A DNA stretch of 64,000 nucleotides, taken from NCBI GenBank assembly GCA_027405735.1, contig JAPEHQ010000010.1:620001-684000 (forward strand), given 5' to 3'. Both the position numbers and the translations under genes were made by a program. Below are positions 34,946 through 47,326 of the stretch, piece by piece. Numbering within the stretch: the first letter of the stretch is position 1; the number at the start of each line of letters is the position of its first letter. This stretch comes from Mucor racemosus. Taxonomy: Eukaryota > Mucoromycota > Mucoromycetes > Mucorales > Mucoraceae. The notes under the pieces are model-generated. The model was not told the DNA's origin, ran no database searches, and saw nothing but the letters and a program-made list of their open reading frames with translations.

Positions 34946-36350
34946 CTAACACACTGTACTACCTATCATCATTTGTTCATTCATCATTTTTAATGCTGGA
35001 TTTCGTTTGGCTAGCATATTACGCAATCTTAATGTTGAGCCAGGTCCATTATTCACAACTTTTTTCTCTTTACATTTAGCCATAAATGTGAGTGTAGGTC
35101 TTGATATCATTTGTAACGTAGATTTAGCTGTAGTGGTAATGTTTGTAGACGATTTAGATCTTTGTTTTACGGGTGATGATACTGATGGTGATTGACGTTT
35201 CTTGTGTGTATTTGTTGTTGAGTAATAAATACGAGCAGGTTTTTCTGTTGGCTGCTGTTGTTGCTGTTGTTGTTGCTGTTGCTGTTGTTGTTGTTGTTGT
35301 CTATTAGGTAAGTTATGCATCTATTGGTAACAAAGATTAGAGTTAACGTGCGGTTAAACAAATCTACATAAATGTTGCGCATAAATACCAATTTTCTTGA
35401 GGCTATAACATGATCCTCGCGGTCTAATATAGTAATGATGTTCACCTCCTCCTCCTCCTCCTCCTCTTTGCCATACATTACAAGAGGTGCATTTCTGGTA
35501 TAAGATTGATAAATTTCAACTTGTTTTCTTATGTTATTACCAAGCTTAATAAATTGTTGAAGAATATTTTAGTTACAACTTGGAGGCAATATTATTCACT
35601 AATAACTGTACCTGTTTGATTTTCTCCATATTAGTTGGATGCTTCTTTCTCAACAATGTGCTTCTATGTTTAAAGTCAGATTTTATGGATTTAGCTACGG
35701 TTTTTGCTAAATCGAGATCCATAGACGCCTTTTGTAGCACCTTGATATCATCTGATTTTATGCGATAATTTAGTTACTTGATTGATTTATAGCACTTTTT
35801 ATATATGCAAAATACTTGCCATTTTTATACAAATCAAGCGTTGATTTAATGTTTAATTCATCCAAGATGGCAGCAATTTTCTTCATGATAGACGCGGTTT
35901 TTATAGGAGAAGCTTGTTTGTTGTTTACCGAGTATAAATCTATGGAGTAGAGACTATACGCAGATTTTATTGCAGAATCTAATGTTGCCTCTGCATTTAA
36001 CAATTTGTCTTGTTGGTTTTTGCTGATGAGTACATCTTTTAATACAATTTCTATTTCTTCTGTTCCGTTTTCTACGTTCATTAATACTTGATCAATTAAT
36101 TCCAATTGACGAACAAGTTCATTCAATTCAACGGTTTTTAATGTTAAAAGTGAACGTAAATTTAGTATAGTTTCTGAACCCTATAGAAAAAAAATAGGAG
36201 ATAAATATTGGTTGCTTTTTTTATTTTGCCTCATTTTACCTCATCCAACTTTTTCAATAATTGCTGAACCAGTTTATCATTATTTTGATTGACACATGGT
36301 GCAACAGCTGTGGTTTTTTTGGTATCATTATTATTCATCATATTGGGCAT
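34946..36350 (-). CDS. Coiled-coil protein with polyQ tract; contains a GC-AG intron
   Basis: Five exons (minus): 36240-36350, 35820-36180, 35612-35751, 35389-35544 and 34946-35320; 380 residues. Intron 2 uses GCAAGT as donor (GC at 35,818-35,819): this is the only choice I found that keeps phase (codon G|AT), giving YKND-DIKVLQKAS. Residues about 35-110 form a helical coiled coil (LVQQLLKKLDE, ETILNLRSLLTLKTVELNEL, VRQLELIDQVLMNVE). Then SDFKHRSTLLRKKHPTNM, a short Glu run, a stretch of about 17 Gln and a basic C-terminus (LRLRNMLAKRNPALKMM). No membrane or signal segment. The basic, disordered C-terminus could bind microtubules or nucleic acid, but I do not recognise the family. Confidence 0.75.
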
Positions 36351-36583
36351 ATTTTATATATTTTTTTTAAAAAAAAAGAAGAGAAAAAAGAAACAACAAC
36401 AACAACCAACAAAAAACAAAAAACAAAAAAAACAAAAAAACAACAACAACAAAGAGAATGTTGATTAAAAATAAACAAGAAGCAAAAAAATAAGTGGAAA
36501 CCTTTATAAATGTTATTTTCCCCTTGAAAAAAAAAAAAAAAAAGTGCTACACAAGCCAGCACAAATCGATTCACGTGTTGATT

Positions 36584-37267
36584 TTATGGTTTCTGACCAA
36601 CAGCGGATTTGCAAGGTTTAGGTATAGGCGCATCTGCTGGAATGGGTTCATGCAAAACACGCCCAATTTTATGATATTTATGATGTCTATCATAAAACTT
36701 TTTCCAATGATCAATGCCCTTTAATTGATCTTCACTAAGGCCTCTTGTATCGTGTGTTAAATGATCTTGGAAACACCCTGTTACATAAGCTCTTGCTGCA
36801 TCTTTACCAGCAAAATGACTGTAACTACCTCCTTTACCATACCATCCACCACCAAGTGTTACATCGTATACATCACCACTAAAACAAAACAAATAATGTT
36901 AGTGTCATGGTTGTACATTAATTATTTGAATTACTTACTCGATGGCCAAATAAATTGGTTTTTTAGGGTCAGAACCATCAAATTCAAGCAATTGTTGCTC
37001 TGTAAAGATCATCTCTTTACGCTTTTTCATTATCAAATATTTAGTTGGTATGGCCAAGTTGCTTCACTCTTTTATGCTTACCGGGATATAAGTATTAATG
37101 TTGGTCCATTTACCGCGATATCCCCAAGTCCATGTTTCTGTAATCAAATAAGAACCTAAAAAGAAGAATAATACTATCCATGTTAAACCAATCAATCCTT
37201 GGCTTAAAAGCGATGTTTTTTGTTGCTGTTGTTGTTTCTGTTTCTTTTCAGGTCCCTGAGTCGCCAT
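36584..37267 (-). CDS. Membrane-anchored cytochrome b5-like heme/steroid-binding protein (MAPR family)
   Basis: Exons (minus) 37082-37267, 36939-37021 and 36584-36878; 187 residues. A Lys/Gln-rich cytosolic start is followed by one transmembrane helix (GLIGLTWIVLFFFLGSYLI). The cytochrome b5-like domain then reads FTEQQLLEFDGSD, PIYLAIDGDVYDVT, GGGWYGKGGSYSHFAGKDAA, RAYVTGCF and LSEDQLKGIDHWKKFYDRHH, the pattern of PGRMC/neudesin/neuferricin proteins in which tyrosines, not two histidines, bind heme. Such proteins sit in the ER or endomembranes and support P450 and sterol metabolism; a link with the P450 at 12,000-13,801 is possible but unproven. A short Lys/Pro C-terminus follows the domain. 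Confidence 0.9.
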
Positions 37268-39039
37268 AATGATTATTGCAAGTTTTATATAAAGAAAAAA
37301 AAAAGAAGAAAAGAAAGTTATAGGAGTGAGTTCATAGACAAAAGAGTGGCGATTAGAATTGAAATCCCTATTTATAAATTTCAACGTGAAAATCAAAAAA
37401 TCCTTGAATTCTCCCTAAACAAAAGTGTACTGATACGAATAAAAATAATTATACACTGCGTAGATGTACTAGTAGTTATTACCTTTAATTTATTCAGTAT
37501 ATACGCATGTAGCATTTAGCAAACAAATACCGGAAGTTACGGAAATTGCCTTCTGAGCTAGAACAAAAAATGGTGTTACTTTTTGCAAAAATAGGCGCTT
37601 CAATACAAAATAAAATGAAATGTCATGGTTATTCATTACTTGTTGACCAAATGAATGTATTAAAGTATAAATATATAATTACGTTATATAATATATCTAT
37701 TCAATTATGCATAAAACTGCTTAAATCAAACAAAAAACGGCATTTTTAAAGAATTGTTTTATGCACATTTTGTACAAATCTGAAGCTCAATTAGGTCAAA
37801 ACTGTTTTTTGGATCAAATATCATCTTGCTGTATTTTTATCTCAATTTTTTGGGATGATGAAAAACATGATCAAGGCCGACCTCTCAACCCTTATATCCA
37901 TAAGCAAAAATCGATCAATTTTGCTTTATCGACATTTTGACCCCAAAAATGGAATTTTTTACTATACCTTTCCTAAGCTCAAAATGACCGAAATTTCTCA
38001 CTGCTCTATATAAAAGTAATTATTTGACTATTGATTATCATTAAAACTGACTTTTGTACGAAAAATTGATATTTCTACATTTCAAAATTGCACAACTTTT
38101 TTGGTGAAAATTTTTTGAACTATTACCATCATTCAATGCAAAATTTAATGATCTATTTAAAACTTTTAATAGACTTTGTTTGTTTACATAATATTTTTTA
38201 GAGAAATATGCAAAAAAGCGTTAATTTTTTTCCAAAATGACATTTTTTTTTTTTTTTTTTTATGGGATGAAAGTTTTAAATTTTATTTAAAAAAAGAAAA
38301 TTGAAACTCATCATAGTGATGGACAAGGTGTATACTAGGTAAAGTGACCTGCCATATTAGTATCATATATATATATTATCCTACAAGTCATTCATATTAG
38401 ACATTCTATATAGCTCTGAGCATATTTTCTTTGAGACTATTGTGCTGTTAAATGGCACTGAGTTGAGCACATGATTGAAGTGATGAAACCATATAAGGCG
38501 TGTTATCGTTGAGAAAATGTCGTATATGTTGATGTGTATGTCTAAATTGTATATATAGTATCTGGACAGTTTTAAATTTTTGAAGTCATGATAAGTCTGT
38601 TGAGGATTTACCACTCTTGGGTACCCAAGAAACAAATGACATTTTTTCGGAAATGGCGATCATATCGAAAGCGGTGTTTAAACATGGTTCTACTACTGCT
38701 ACTACCGCTACTACAAAATCATGTTTTCAGAGTTTTAATCAATCCTTTAAAAAAAATGAGCTGATGTCTATATACTCAATGGATTCAAATAATAGGAGAA
38801 TGGACTATATATAATATACATTGATTTTATAAAGTTAAACATTAAATAATGTTGGTTTATAGTTAAGGTATAATTTTTTAAATTTTTTTTTTGTGTGTTG
38901 GGCTGAGAATTGAAATATCAATAGCAGAGCATTTTCACTCGATAGTTAATTTTTATGATTATCAGAAAACCGTTCAATTTGACTGAATAATTATGTTTAA
39001 TTTATTTATATAAATGATGGTATTTTTCTGTTAGTTTAT
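37268..39039. other. Gene-free 1.8-kb stretch
   Basis: AT-rich with long T runs (about 18 T near 38,246-38,263). The 37,750-38,300 part has the look of the old dispersed repeats (many A/T homopolymers) but I could not assign it. No gene supported. Confidence 0.45.
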
Positions 39040-40645
39040 TTACACAACAACGATATTTGGATTATTTGTATCTTGTTGAATTTTCTTATTTACTTCTTTT
39101 CGAGTCATTACAGCTGAGACTTCATCCACACCAAGATCATCTGCAGGCGTAGTTGGACCTGAAGAACAAGACGATAGAGTAGTTGTATGCGATAAATTAG
39201 GTGAGCTGCCATTATCATGACACCAATTCACCTGCAAACCACATAATTTCTCCCACCAATTCTCTATGATTCGTGTTACTAATCTTTTGGTAGTAGAATT
39301 TACTTTTCTCTGCATTCCAGGATTCAGTAAACTTTGTAGTGTTTTATATGTTTCTTGCTTTTTGTATGGGCGTAATCTAAGCTGTGTATTTTCTACTAAT
39401 GGTTCTAATACTCGCAAATATGCATCACGAAGCTATGTATATAATATTAATTAAGTGTTTAATGTTGAACAATCAAAAAAAAAAAAATACTTACAGTCTG
39501 TGATTCTTTTGTATCACCTAGATCACATAATTCTCTTAATGTGATATCTACCAATACATACAAATCATTGGTATAAAAGTATTCATAAAGTGATGGCTTT
39601 GTAAATATGCCATAAAGTAATTTTAGTATCAACATTTGAACACAAGTGTCGTCTATTAGGAATCGGAGATGTCGGTAAATTGATTATATTATTGCTCCCT
39701 ACAGATTGTAATACTTACTAGATCTATTCAACATGAACATTAAATTAGCACTAAATGTATCTGATGTACCAAAACGCTGAGACAAGACATCCAATACAAG
39801 GTTCTCGCTCATTCCAGACATCATATACTGTTCGTTTAATACTAATACTAAGCGAATGACATCATAATTGAAAGACTCTTCAGCATCACCACGTGTTTCT
39901 TCCACCAGATCCAAAAAGTGATTTACAAGTGATGTATCCAATAAAGCTTATATGTTTGTGAGCTACATGCAACTTTTTTTTTAAAAAATAAACATAAATA
40001 TAAACACAATACATACCGAGATCTTCTTTTTCTAATTTAGCTAATTTACACATTTCAAAACAAAGAGCAAACGAAGCACTCAAAATTTTATAGCAATCAT
40101 AAAAACCAAGTCTAACCTCGGTCATTATTTTACAAAATAGTCGATTTTTTCTCATTTGAATAGATTCTAGCAAGATAAAATCCATCCACCTTGGTTCATC
40201 TTTACCTGCATAAAGTAATAAAGAATAGGAGACAAGGAGTTCTGCTTTATCTTGAGATACAAGTGCATGATGATTTAAAATATGTGCCAGCACTACTGTA
40301 CTAAAATCGAGACATAATTTGGAATCAATCAATTTGTATGCTACTTGAGCAAATTCAACTGAAGTTTTGAGAAATTCCTCTATTACAAAAGTGTTATTTT
40401 ATGATTGCCATGGTAACGGTAATGTAGCTTACGTTGATATCGAACTAGAAATCGGATATATTGTGTTGTAACTCTTTTTGCATCTTCCTCTGTTGTATAT
40501 GGTCTATTCAATACATCATCTAATTCTATATGACAAAATGATGAATATATATATATATATTGAAATTGCAATTTAAATTTCATAATATACCAGCATAAAA
40601 ACTTTCGATATTATCGAAGTAATATTCGATAGTGTCATCATCCAT
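39040..40645 (-). CDS. SPIN90/Ldb17/Dip1-like Arp2/3 activator
   Basis: Six exons (minus): 40591-40645, 40433-40525, 40017-40379, 39719-39946, 39495-39652 and 39040-39432; 429 residues, all introns GT-AG. The leucine-rich SPIN90 domain is clear: FNYDVIRLVLVLNEQYMM, ENLVLDVLSQR, SANLMFMLNRSNDTCVQML, KLLYGIFTKPSLYEYFYTND, LYVLVDITLRELCDL and AYLRVLEPLVENTQLR with PYKKQETYKTL. Family members (S. cerevisiae Ldb17, S. pombe Dip1, human SPIN90) bind Arp2/3 and let it nucleate unbranched seed filaments at endocytic sites. The C-terminal tail is Ser/Thr-rich; no SH3 domain is present, as in other fungi. Divergent from SUR2. Confidence 0.9.
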
Positions 40646-40982
40646 GTTGAATCAAGTTGTATAAATAGAAAATTAGAAAGAAAGAAAAAAGAATTGCTCT
40701 AGATTTTTTTTTTTTGTTGTGCAAAATATATACATTTTCCCCCAATGGGCAATCTTTGTTCAGTTTTCATTAAAACTCCTAGACTTGGATTGCGGCTATT
40801 TAAAGTGAAGCGTATTTCCCCTCAAGAATCACAGTTCGCTTTTTTTTTTTTATTCCTTTCCCCTCTTCCTCTTCTTTTTTAATCAAAAAAAAAAAAATTA
40901 CAACTTGATACTATAACTCCCAAGGCATCATTCTCTATCAATTTCTATAGAGCTATCATATTCATATCATACTATAAAAATT
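40646..40982. promoter_or_regulatory. Bidirectional promoter region with pyrimidine tract (LDB17-like / SUR2)
   Basis: 337 bp between divergent starts. It contains a long pyrimidine tract on the plus strand (about 40,838-40,882, T run then cctttcccctcttcctcttc), typical of fungal core promoters ahead of strongly expressed genes. Confidence 0.45.
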
Positions 40983-42104
40983 ATGAACGCAACATCAAAC
41001 TTATCCAACTTACTGACAAGTGGATTAAATACTTTTGCAACCAAAGATCCTTGGTCAGATGAAGTTCTTGCTTTATGGTTGCCTATCGCTGCTTATTGGA
41101 TATACTCTACATTTTGGCATTTTGTCATGAAATTCGAGATTCCGTATTTTGAACAATATAGAATTCATACATTGGGAGATATGGAAAAGAGAAATAAAGT
41201 AAGTCTGCCAAGAGTACTGAGTATGGTGACCCTTCAACAAATTATTCAAGTGGTACTTGGTGTACTCGTTTTACATCCTATTGACCCTGTATCAGATGCT
41301 ATTGAACAAGAAAACACTTTAAGATGGTGGACCGGATTGTTTTTATCCGGAACTCATCGATTGGGTCTATCTCATAATTTAGCAAATATTGTATATTGGA
41401 TTGTGATTCCTGCAATTCAATTTGTATGTGGCATGTAAGTTTATTTAGGTTATTCATGAGAAAGTTAATTTGACTAATATTGAATAGGATAATTATGGAT
41501 GCTCATCAATATTTCTTTCATCGTTTATTTCATGTCAACAAATTTTTGTATAAACATGTACATTCACATCATCATCGTCTTTATGTACCTTATGCTTTTG
41601 GTGCACTTTATAACCATCCAGTGGAAGGGTTCTTGTTGGATTCACTTGGCGCTACAATTGCTATGGGGTTAACAAGAATGTCTCCTAGATTAACCGTAGT
41701 TTTTTTCACTTTTTCTACACTAAAGACAGGTTTGTTTAATTTCATGTAGAGATTGATTTTTTTTTTTTAATTTGTATTTATTTAGTCGATGATCATTGTG
41801 GCTATGCACTTCCATGGGACCCATTACAGTTTTTATTTGGAAATAATGTACAATAGTAAGTTGACATTCATATGCGTGTGCGTGTGTGTGTTTGTGTGTG
41901 TGTGTGAAGGGCGGTTATTTTCAATTGTGAGTCTGTGCTTAACACATTTTGTAAAATAGTCATGATATCCATCATCAAGCATTTGGTATCAAAAGAAACT
42001 TTTCGCAACCTTTCTTTACCTTTTGGGATAAATTGTTAGGAACAGAAATGTCGATAAAGGAAGCAGAGAAAAGAGGTGCATTCAAAAACAAGAAATCAAA
42101 ATAA
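40983..42104 (+). CDS. SUR2: Sphinganine C4-hydroxylase (phytoceramide synthesis)
   Basis: Exons 40983-41434, 41488-41729, 41786-41855 and 41960-42104; 302 residues. It belongs to the fatty acid hydroxylase superfamily: di-iron histidine boxes are HQYFFH, HVHSHHH and HDIHHQ, plus the His in ALYNHPVEG. Several hydrophobic helices (ALWLPIAAYWIYSTF, VLSMVTLQQIIQVVLGVLVL, NIVYWIVIPAIQFVCG) anchor it in the ER. It hydroxylates C4 of sphinganine or dihydroceramide to give phytosphingosine-type lipids. The C-terminal GAFKNKKSK carries a lysine-rich tail compatible with ER retention. Intron 3 is unusually long for this window (104 nt) because of a (GT)n microsatellite at about 41,877-41,906. Confidence 0.95.
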
Positions 42105-43239
42105 TTCCACTTTTTTTATATATATATTTTTTTCATTTTTCATTTACATATAACTTTCTTTCTGTGTCTCTTCTCACTTGACCCTCTCTCTTTATAGCTT
42201 ATTATTCTTGTTACACTTCATCCTTATTTATTATTTAATATTACTGCTAATACTTCAAACTACCCTACTCACAACATCAGCACAAAAAAATAACCCATTC
42301 TTACTTTTTATTATATATTTTTTTTTCACGGCAAAAATGATTTTTCCACTTGCACAACATCACTTAATTTGAGAGGGCAAATATTATACTTTTTTCCGCT
42401 TACAACAATTTTCGGATCAGATAATATCCTCCCTCTTTCCTCTGTTTGCCCTCTCGATTCAAAATATAATTTCTCCATTATTATAATTACTATATTTTTT
42501 TTTTTTTTACAAATCCCCAACCTCAACAAAACAAACTAAATAACTCCCTTTCTCTTTCATTTTGTTAATAAATATTTTCTTCTTGTCAACATTTTTTTAT
42601 TTTGTATCACAATTGTGCAACCATAAAAAACGTGTTTGAATTTATCCGTCGGTTGATGACTCCGCTTTTGTTATTTATTGATGTGCATGCCTCTCTTGTT
42701 GCTTCATTTTAATTGATTACAAATTGAGGCTTTCTTTTTTGTACCAAAAATTGATCCTATCTAGCCGCAATAAAGTTTACACAGAAATACTAATCTTTAT
42801 AATTATGCAAAAAAAAAAAAAAAAAAAAAAATGAGGCAAAGCAAATAATGTTACTGTATTCCCTCAATATAACAACATTGTGGGAGGACGAGGGTGATGG
42901 AGATCTCTCTTTTTTTTCATATTAAAAATCGGCACGATAATACAAATTCACTTACTATCAAGCCTACTTTATTATTTTTGCATCTTTCGGATAATTTCAA
43001 ATCTAACAATGCATTTCTTGATTACATATTCCTTTATAGAATTAAAAATTGTGAAAAAGCGTCTATGATAGTTGATTAGGGTCCATTATAGGGATAACAA
43101 TCCTCACTAACATACTCTGAGCAAAGAAGATACGCTATTTTGTACGATAGGAGTCCAGTGCCCCATTTTTCAAAAATTAATTTTCAAAAGTTTCCAATCT
43201 TCCAAATGTGCCATCTTTCTTATAATTAACCCCAAACTA
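42105..43239. other. Gene-free stretch
   Basis: 3' region of SUR2, then AT-rich sequence with a run of about 22 A at 42,809-42,830 and long T runs. No gene supported. Confidence 0.5.
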
Positions 43240-44462
43240 AACAGCTTTTAAGATATACCTTAGATACCACAAAATATTTACAAACTAGTCGCATTGTGCT
43301 ACCTGCTCCTAATTTTATTTTATGCCTTACGAAACACTCAGGAACAGGAAAAATTCACGGCTTTTTCCTTAAAAACTGGGTTCGACTTTTCATTCCTGCC
43401 CAATTTTTTTTCACTAAATAATAATACAATAAAACTATATGCCAATGTACTTGAGATGTTCAACTATAATCCAAAAACGTGTTCCCGAAAATATCCTATT
43501 TCTAGCAGTTGATATTAATTTTTCAGTGCTAATGTTTCAGATTTTTATACGTATTTCACTGATAGAATTAAAAACTTTGAGCCTTTATATCTTTGCAAAA
43601 AATCAAGCTATGCTAACAATTTTTAATAATGAAACTTATTTGTTTTAAAGCATTCTATAACATGTTTAAGTATAAAAAAATTTGAGCCCCTCTTTTTTTT
43701 ACTTCATTTTTCTGACCTTTTTGTAGTAGAATACAAAATATTTGTTAAATTGAGCAGCATTTTTTTGATAATCATATTATTGGCCTTGTTGAGCTCTATC
43801 AAATGCAATTTAGTTCTTTTTGAAATATTGATTTTTCGTGGAGATATCTTCCAAAATGGATACAAAGAGATACCTTCATTTCTAGCTTCAATTTTCTCCC
43901 TGTATACCCTCATCCCAAATTCTGAATTTGAAAAAAAATTGGCAAAAGTCTTATTTACTCTACGAAAAATGCAGTTAGAAGGCTCAGTAATAGCTCGATC
44001 AATAGATATTTTTTTGGCCTATTATTTCTAGTACTTAAATTTAAAATAGACTTATAAAAAATGGTGTGTATCTTCGAAAAACCTTCAAAATTTCAATCAC
44101 ATTTTACGCAAAATTTAATGTAAAACATTAGTCTAAATTTTATTTCAGTAAATGCACAATTTAAAATTGTACAAAAACCGTTTAATACGTTAGTTCTACT
44201 TACTTTGCAGTTGATGAGCTTTTAAACGATTTTGTTTTTTGAATATTTTTTCGATCGATTTCACAAATCGATTTTGGAACCCAGTCATCATAGGTTTTAA
44301 GCTGTAATATGAATTATTATTTTGCTTATCCCGACAAAAAATTGATATTTTTCATTGAAATAAAAAATACAGAGTAGTAACTTTTAATTTTCTTCAATTC
44401 GATTAACCATCTTGTGAAGAAGACAACAAATTAATATCTCAATTTAAGTGTTTAATTTTTAC
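43240..44462 (+). repeat. Dispersed repeat family B, copy 3 (most complete)
   Basis: Carries the family B landmarks in order: 'gtcgcattgtgctacc', 'gtgctaatgtttcagatttt', 'aagctatgctaaca', 'ttgatttttcgtggagatat', 'gatttttttttggcc'-type T tract and 'aacgattttgttttttgaat'. About 1.2 kb, immediately adjoining element A2 on its right. No coding capacity. Confidence 0.7.
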
Positions 44463-46551
44463 AACCCACTACGGCCGAACTATGCTTCCTATGGACATAG
44501 TGATTTGCACAGATGGGCAGAATAAAACTTTTATGCAGATCAGGCAGCCCAGATGAGCAGAGCAATGAGATCAAAAACTTTTAATCAATTTACTAAAGTA
44601 TATCAATCATAATATAATTAATAACGAAGATAATTTGAACGGTTTAAAGCTGATGTGTGTTATTCTTATTCAACAGAATTGCTTTATTGACGAGATGTAT
44701 CAATTTGAAATTTGGGGTTTGAAAGAGTTCTGCTCATGTCCTTCTTTCGAAGACCAAATGGGAATAACAACAACAACCTGTTTGACAACACAAAAAGTAT
44801 TTATGCCTTTGTAAATTTCTGTTGTCTGTAACATACAAAATCGACTGATGATTTATTAGGGCTATTTTTTTTCTTCCTCACTCTTTCCTCAACTCTTTTA
44901 TTTATTTTTAAAACTACAACAAAAAAGACCAATATTTTTTTATAAACTGAAATCAAGTATAGCAGGAGGTACAAGTACATGTTTTTTCTATTGTTTATTT
45001 GGAAATGAAGTATTAACTGTTAATGTTAGGACGCATTATAGTATTTTTCTCTAACAAAAAAGCATCCAAGACTTAGTCATTTTGTTGCATCATTTACGTT
45101 ATAATCAATCCTCTTTTGGTCTAAAGCTGATATCTACCTGGAGAAAAACTGTTGATTATAAAAGTATGTATGCTATTTATTACTTGATTTTAATGAATTA
45201 ATGAATGAATAAACTCATGTTAATCTGTTTAATGTCTAAAAAATATCTGTTTCTATTTAGTGGCCAACAGCCAAGAAGAGGAAAACGAGATGTTGTCTTG
45301 TATACCACTACTAATTATTAAAGGTACACCATAATCATTGCTTATTAGCTTGTTAATTGATTTTACTAATAAATAATAAATCAATTTTTATAGGTCAAGA
45401 TTAAAGGCGTATTCAGTTCAATCAAAACGCTTGAAACAATTCAATTATGCTAATTTACATGGTTTATCATCTCCTGCTCATTCAATTGCTATATTTTATT
45501 TTAATATATCGTTTATTATACTGCTACATTATTAACTCGTTCATCCATTAGAGTTAACTCACCATCCTTGATTAGCGTATCTATAATAACAATCTGTTAC
45601 TAGCTCATGATATAAAAATTATTAAAAGGGGCTGTTTAATCTCAAATTTATCTGATTCAACTGCTGATGCTAAACTAGCATCAAATTAGTTGTGTTGACT
45701 CGCAATAAAATAAGGGGTTTTATCAAGTACAATGTTGGCGCTCAATATATTTCAGTTAAATTCAACAAGTAGAGATATAATAATTTATGCAGAGATCTCT
45801 AAACGTGTGAGAAAACTCAGATCTATATTAACACAAAAAAATAATCCAAATTGTGATGCTCCGTCGACCTGTACGAGATTTCTTTGTGGCAATACCTGGT
45901 GGCTCAAATGCAATTTAGGCATTTAATTGTCAAATGTGTCCGAATCAAGATGAAGAAGTTGGTTAATTGATTGATATAATGGATAAAAAATGCAGTCATT
46001 TATTGAATGGATGAATGTAAATGTATAAAGCAAAGCTTACTTTTGAATGAAAGTACTAATTATTCTGATTAACTTAGTAGGTTCAAAATGCATAGTTAAG
46101 TACAGTAATTGACTACTAAATCGCATAATTTTTTGGTATGTAGAAAATTCTTGAAGCATTTATTCCTTTTTTTTTGGCAGTGCTACACATCATCGTTCAA
46201 TATGGCTGATTATTAATTAATCAAAGAAAATACAACTGGTAAAAAACTGATACCCAATGTACATCGAGGTCAACAAGAATGATAAAAAGTGCATTCATTG
46301 TGTAGTAAAATTGCAATATTTTGAGGGATAGAAATTACAGAACCAAGGTGTTGTATTTGCCTTAAGGTTTTTAAAAAAAAGGTTTATTAAAAGCATACTT
46401 TATTAAACTTACTTGGATTTTAAATACTCACCATATGCTATTAGTATCATCTTGTTTTTTATTTAATTATTGTATTATTAAAAATCAAGCTTCCCATAGC
46501 TTAAGACAATGACAATAATGGGATATTTCTGATTTTAGATTAACATTTATT

Positions 46552-47095
46552 ATAAGGCGGTGTTGTATTCCATGTCATCTTCTACAAATCTACATCCTAA
46601 TCTGATACACAAATACATTGATAGTGGCTGGCACAAATCCATGGTATAGCCGATACTTCGGAAGGAAGTATCAACTACGGATACTCTATTTTTCCATGTG
46701 GCTCAATAGCACATTTAGCTCATTTTATGACAGCACATTAATAGGTGGCGCTATTAATATAAACATTGATCTCAGGGCACGGACCTGCTCTCAACAAACT
46801 AAATAAGAACAAGACAAGTACTAATTATGAAACATATCAACTAAGGCTATAATTCAACACGGTACATCTCGGATTTGCTGAATCAATATGGATAATACTT
46901 ATCATATTGATCTATTGGTTCTCTAGTTATAATCTCAGTAGTAAATAGTAAATAGATATAAAAGACCCATACTTTTAGATCTGAATAAACGATAGACTTC
47001 TTTTAGTTTTTAGATACAGTTGGAAAAGCTGATACATTATTGTCTCTTTTTATTGTATTTTATTGAAAAACTCGAAGGATAATTCAATAAGGCGG
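46552..47095. mobile_element. 526-bp extra segment in element A2 flanked by 9-bp direct repeats
   Basis: ATAAGGCGG occurs at 46,552-46,560 and again at 47,087-47,095, bracketing a segment absent from copy A1. The last about 150 bp of the segment resembles the right arm of element C near 60,250-60,390 ('ataaacgata', 'cttttattgtatt'). A 9-bp duplication is typical of Mutator-like insertions. Alternatively the other copies lost it by deletion between the two 9-mers. Its 46,720-46,800 part can be read as a WD-type segment (TLIGGAININIDLRART), which favours the deletion reading. Confidence 0.5.
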
Positions 47096-47326
47096 GTTGA
47101 CGATACGTTTGATACTACTACAGTAGATGAAACCAGCCAATTTAATTTATTATAGAATTTGAATGCAAATACCCAAATACCGACAACCCATTTGTAAGTA
47201 CTTAAGTTGGTTTTGGTAACGCATTAAATAAATTGGCTTCTTGGGACAAAGAGGAGAGTAAAAAGGCGACAATAGTGGTAGGTTCCAGTGATGGCCATGT
47301 TTATGTTTATGATATTGGAGAGATAA
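47096..47326 (+). pseudogene. Captured dynein intermediate chain fragment (copy in A2)
   Basis: Same fragment as at 5,073-5,270, in a more decayed form: DDTFDTT, then NLNANTQIPTT, an interrupted stretch, LNKLASWDKE and VGSSDGHVYVYDIGE. Frameshifts and stops break it. Unlike A1 it retains the Glu after YDIG before the stop. Confidence 0.65.
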
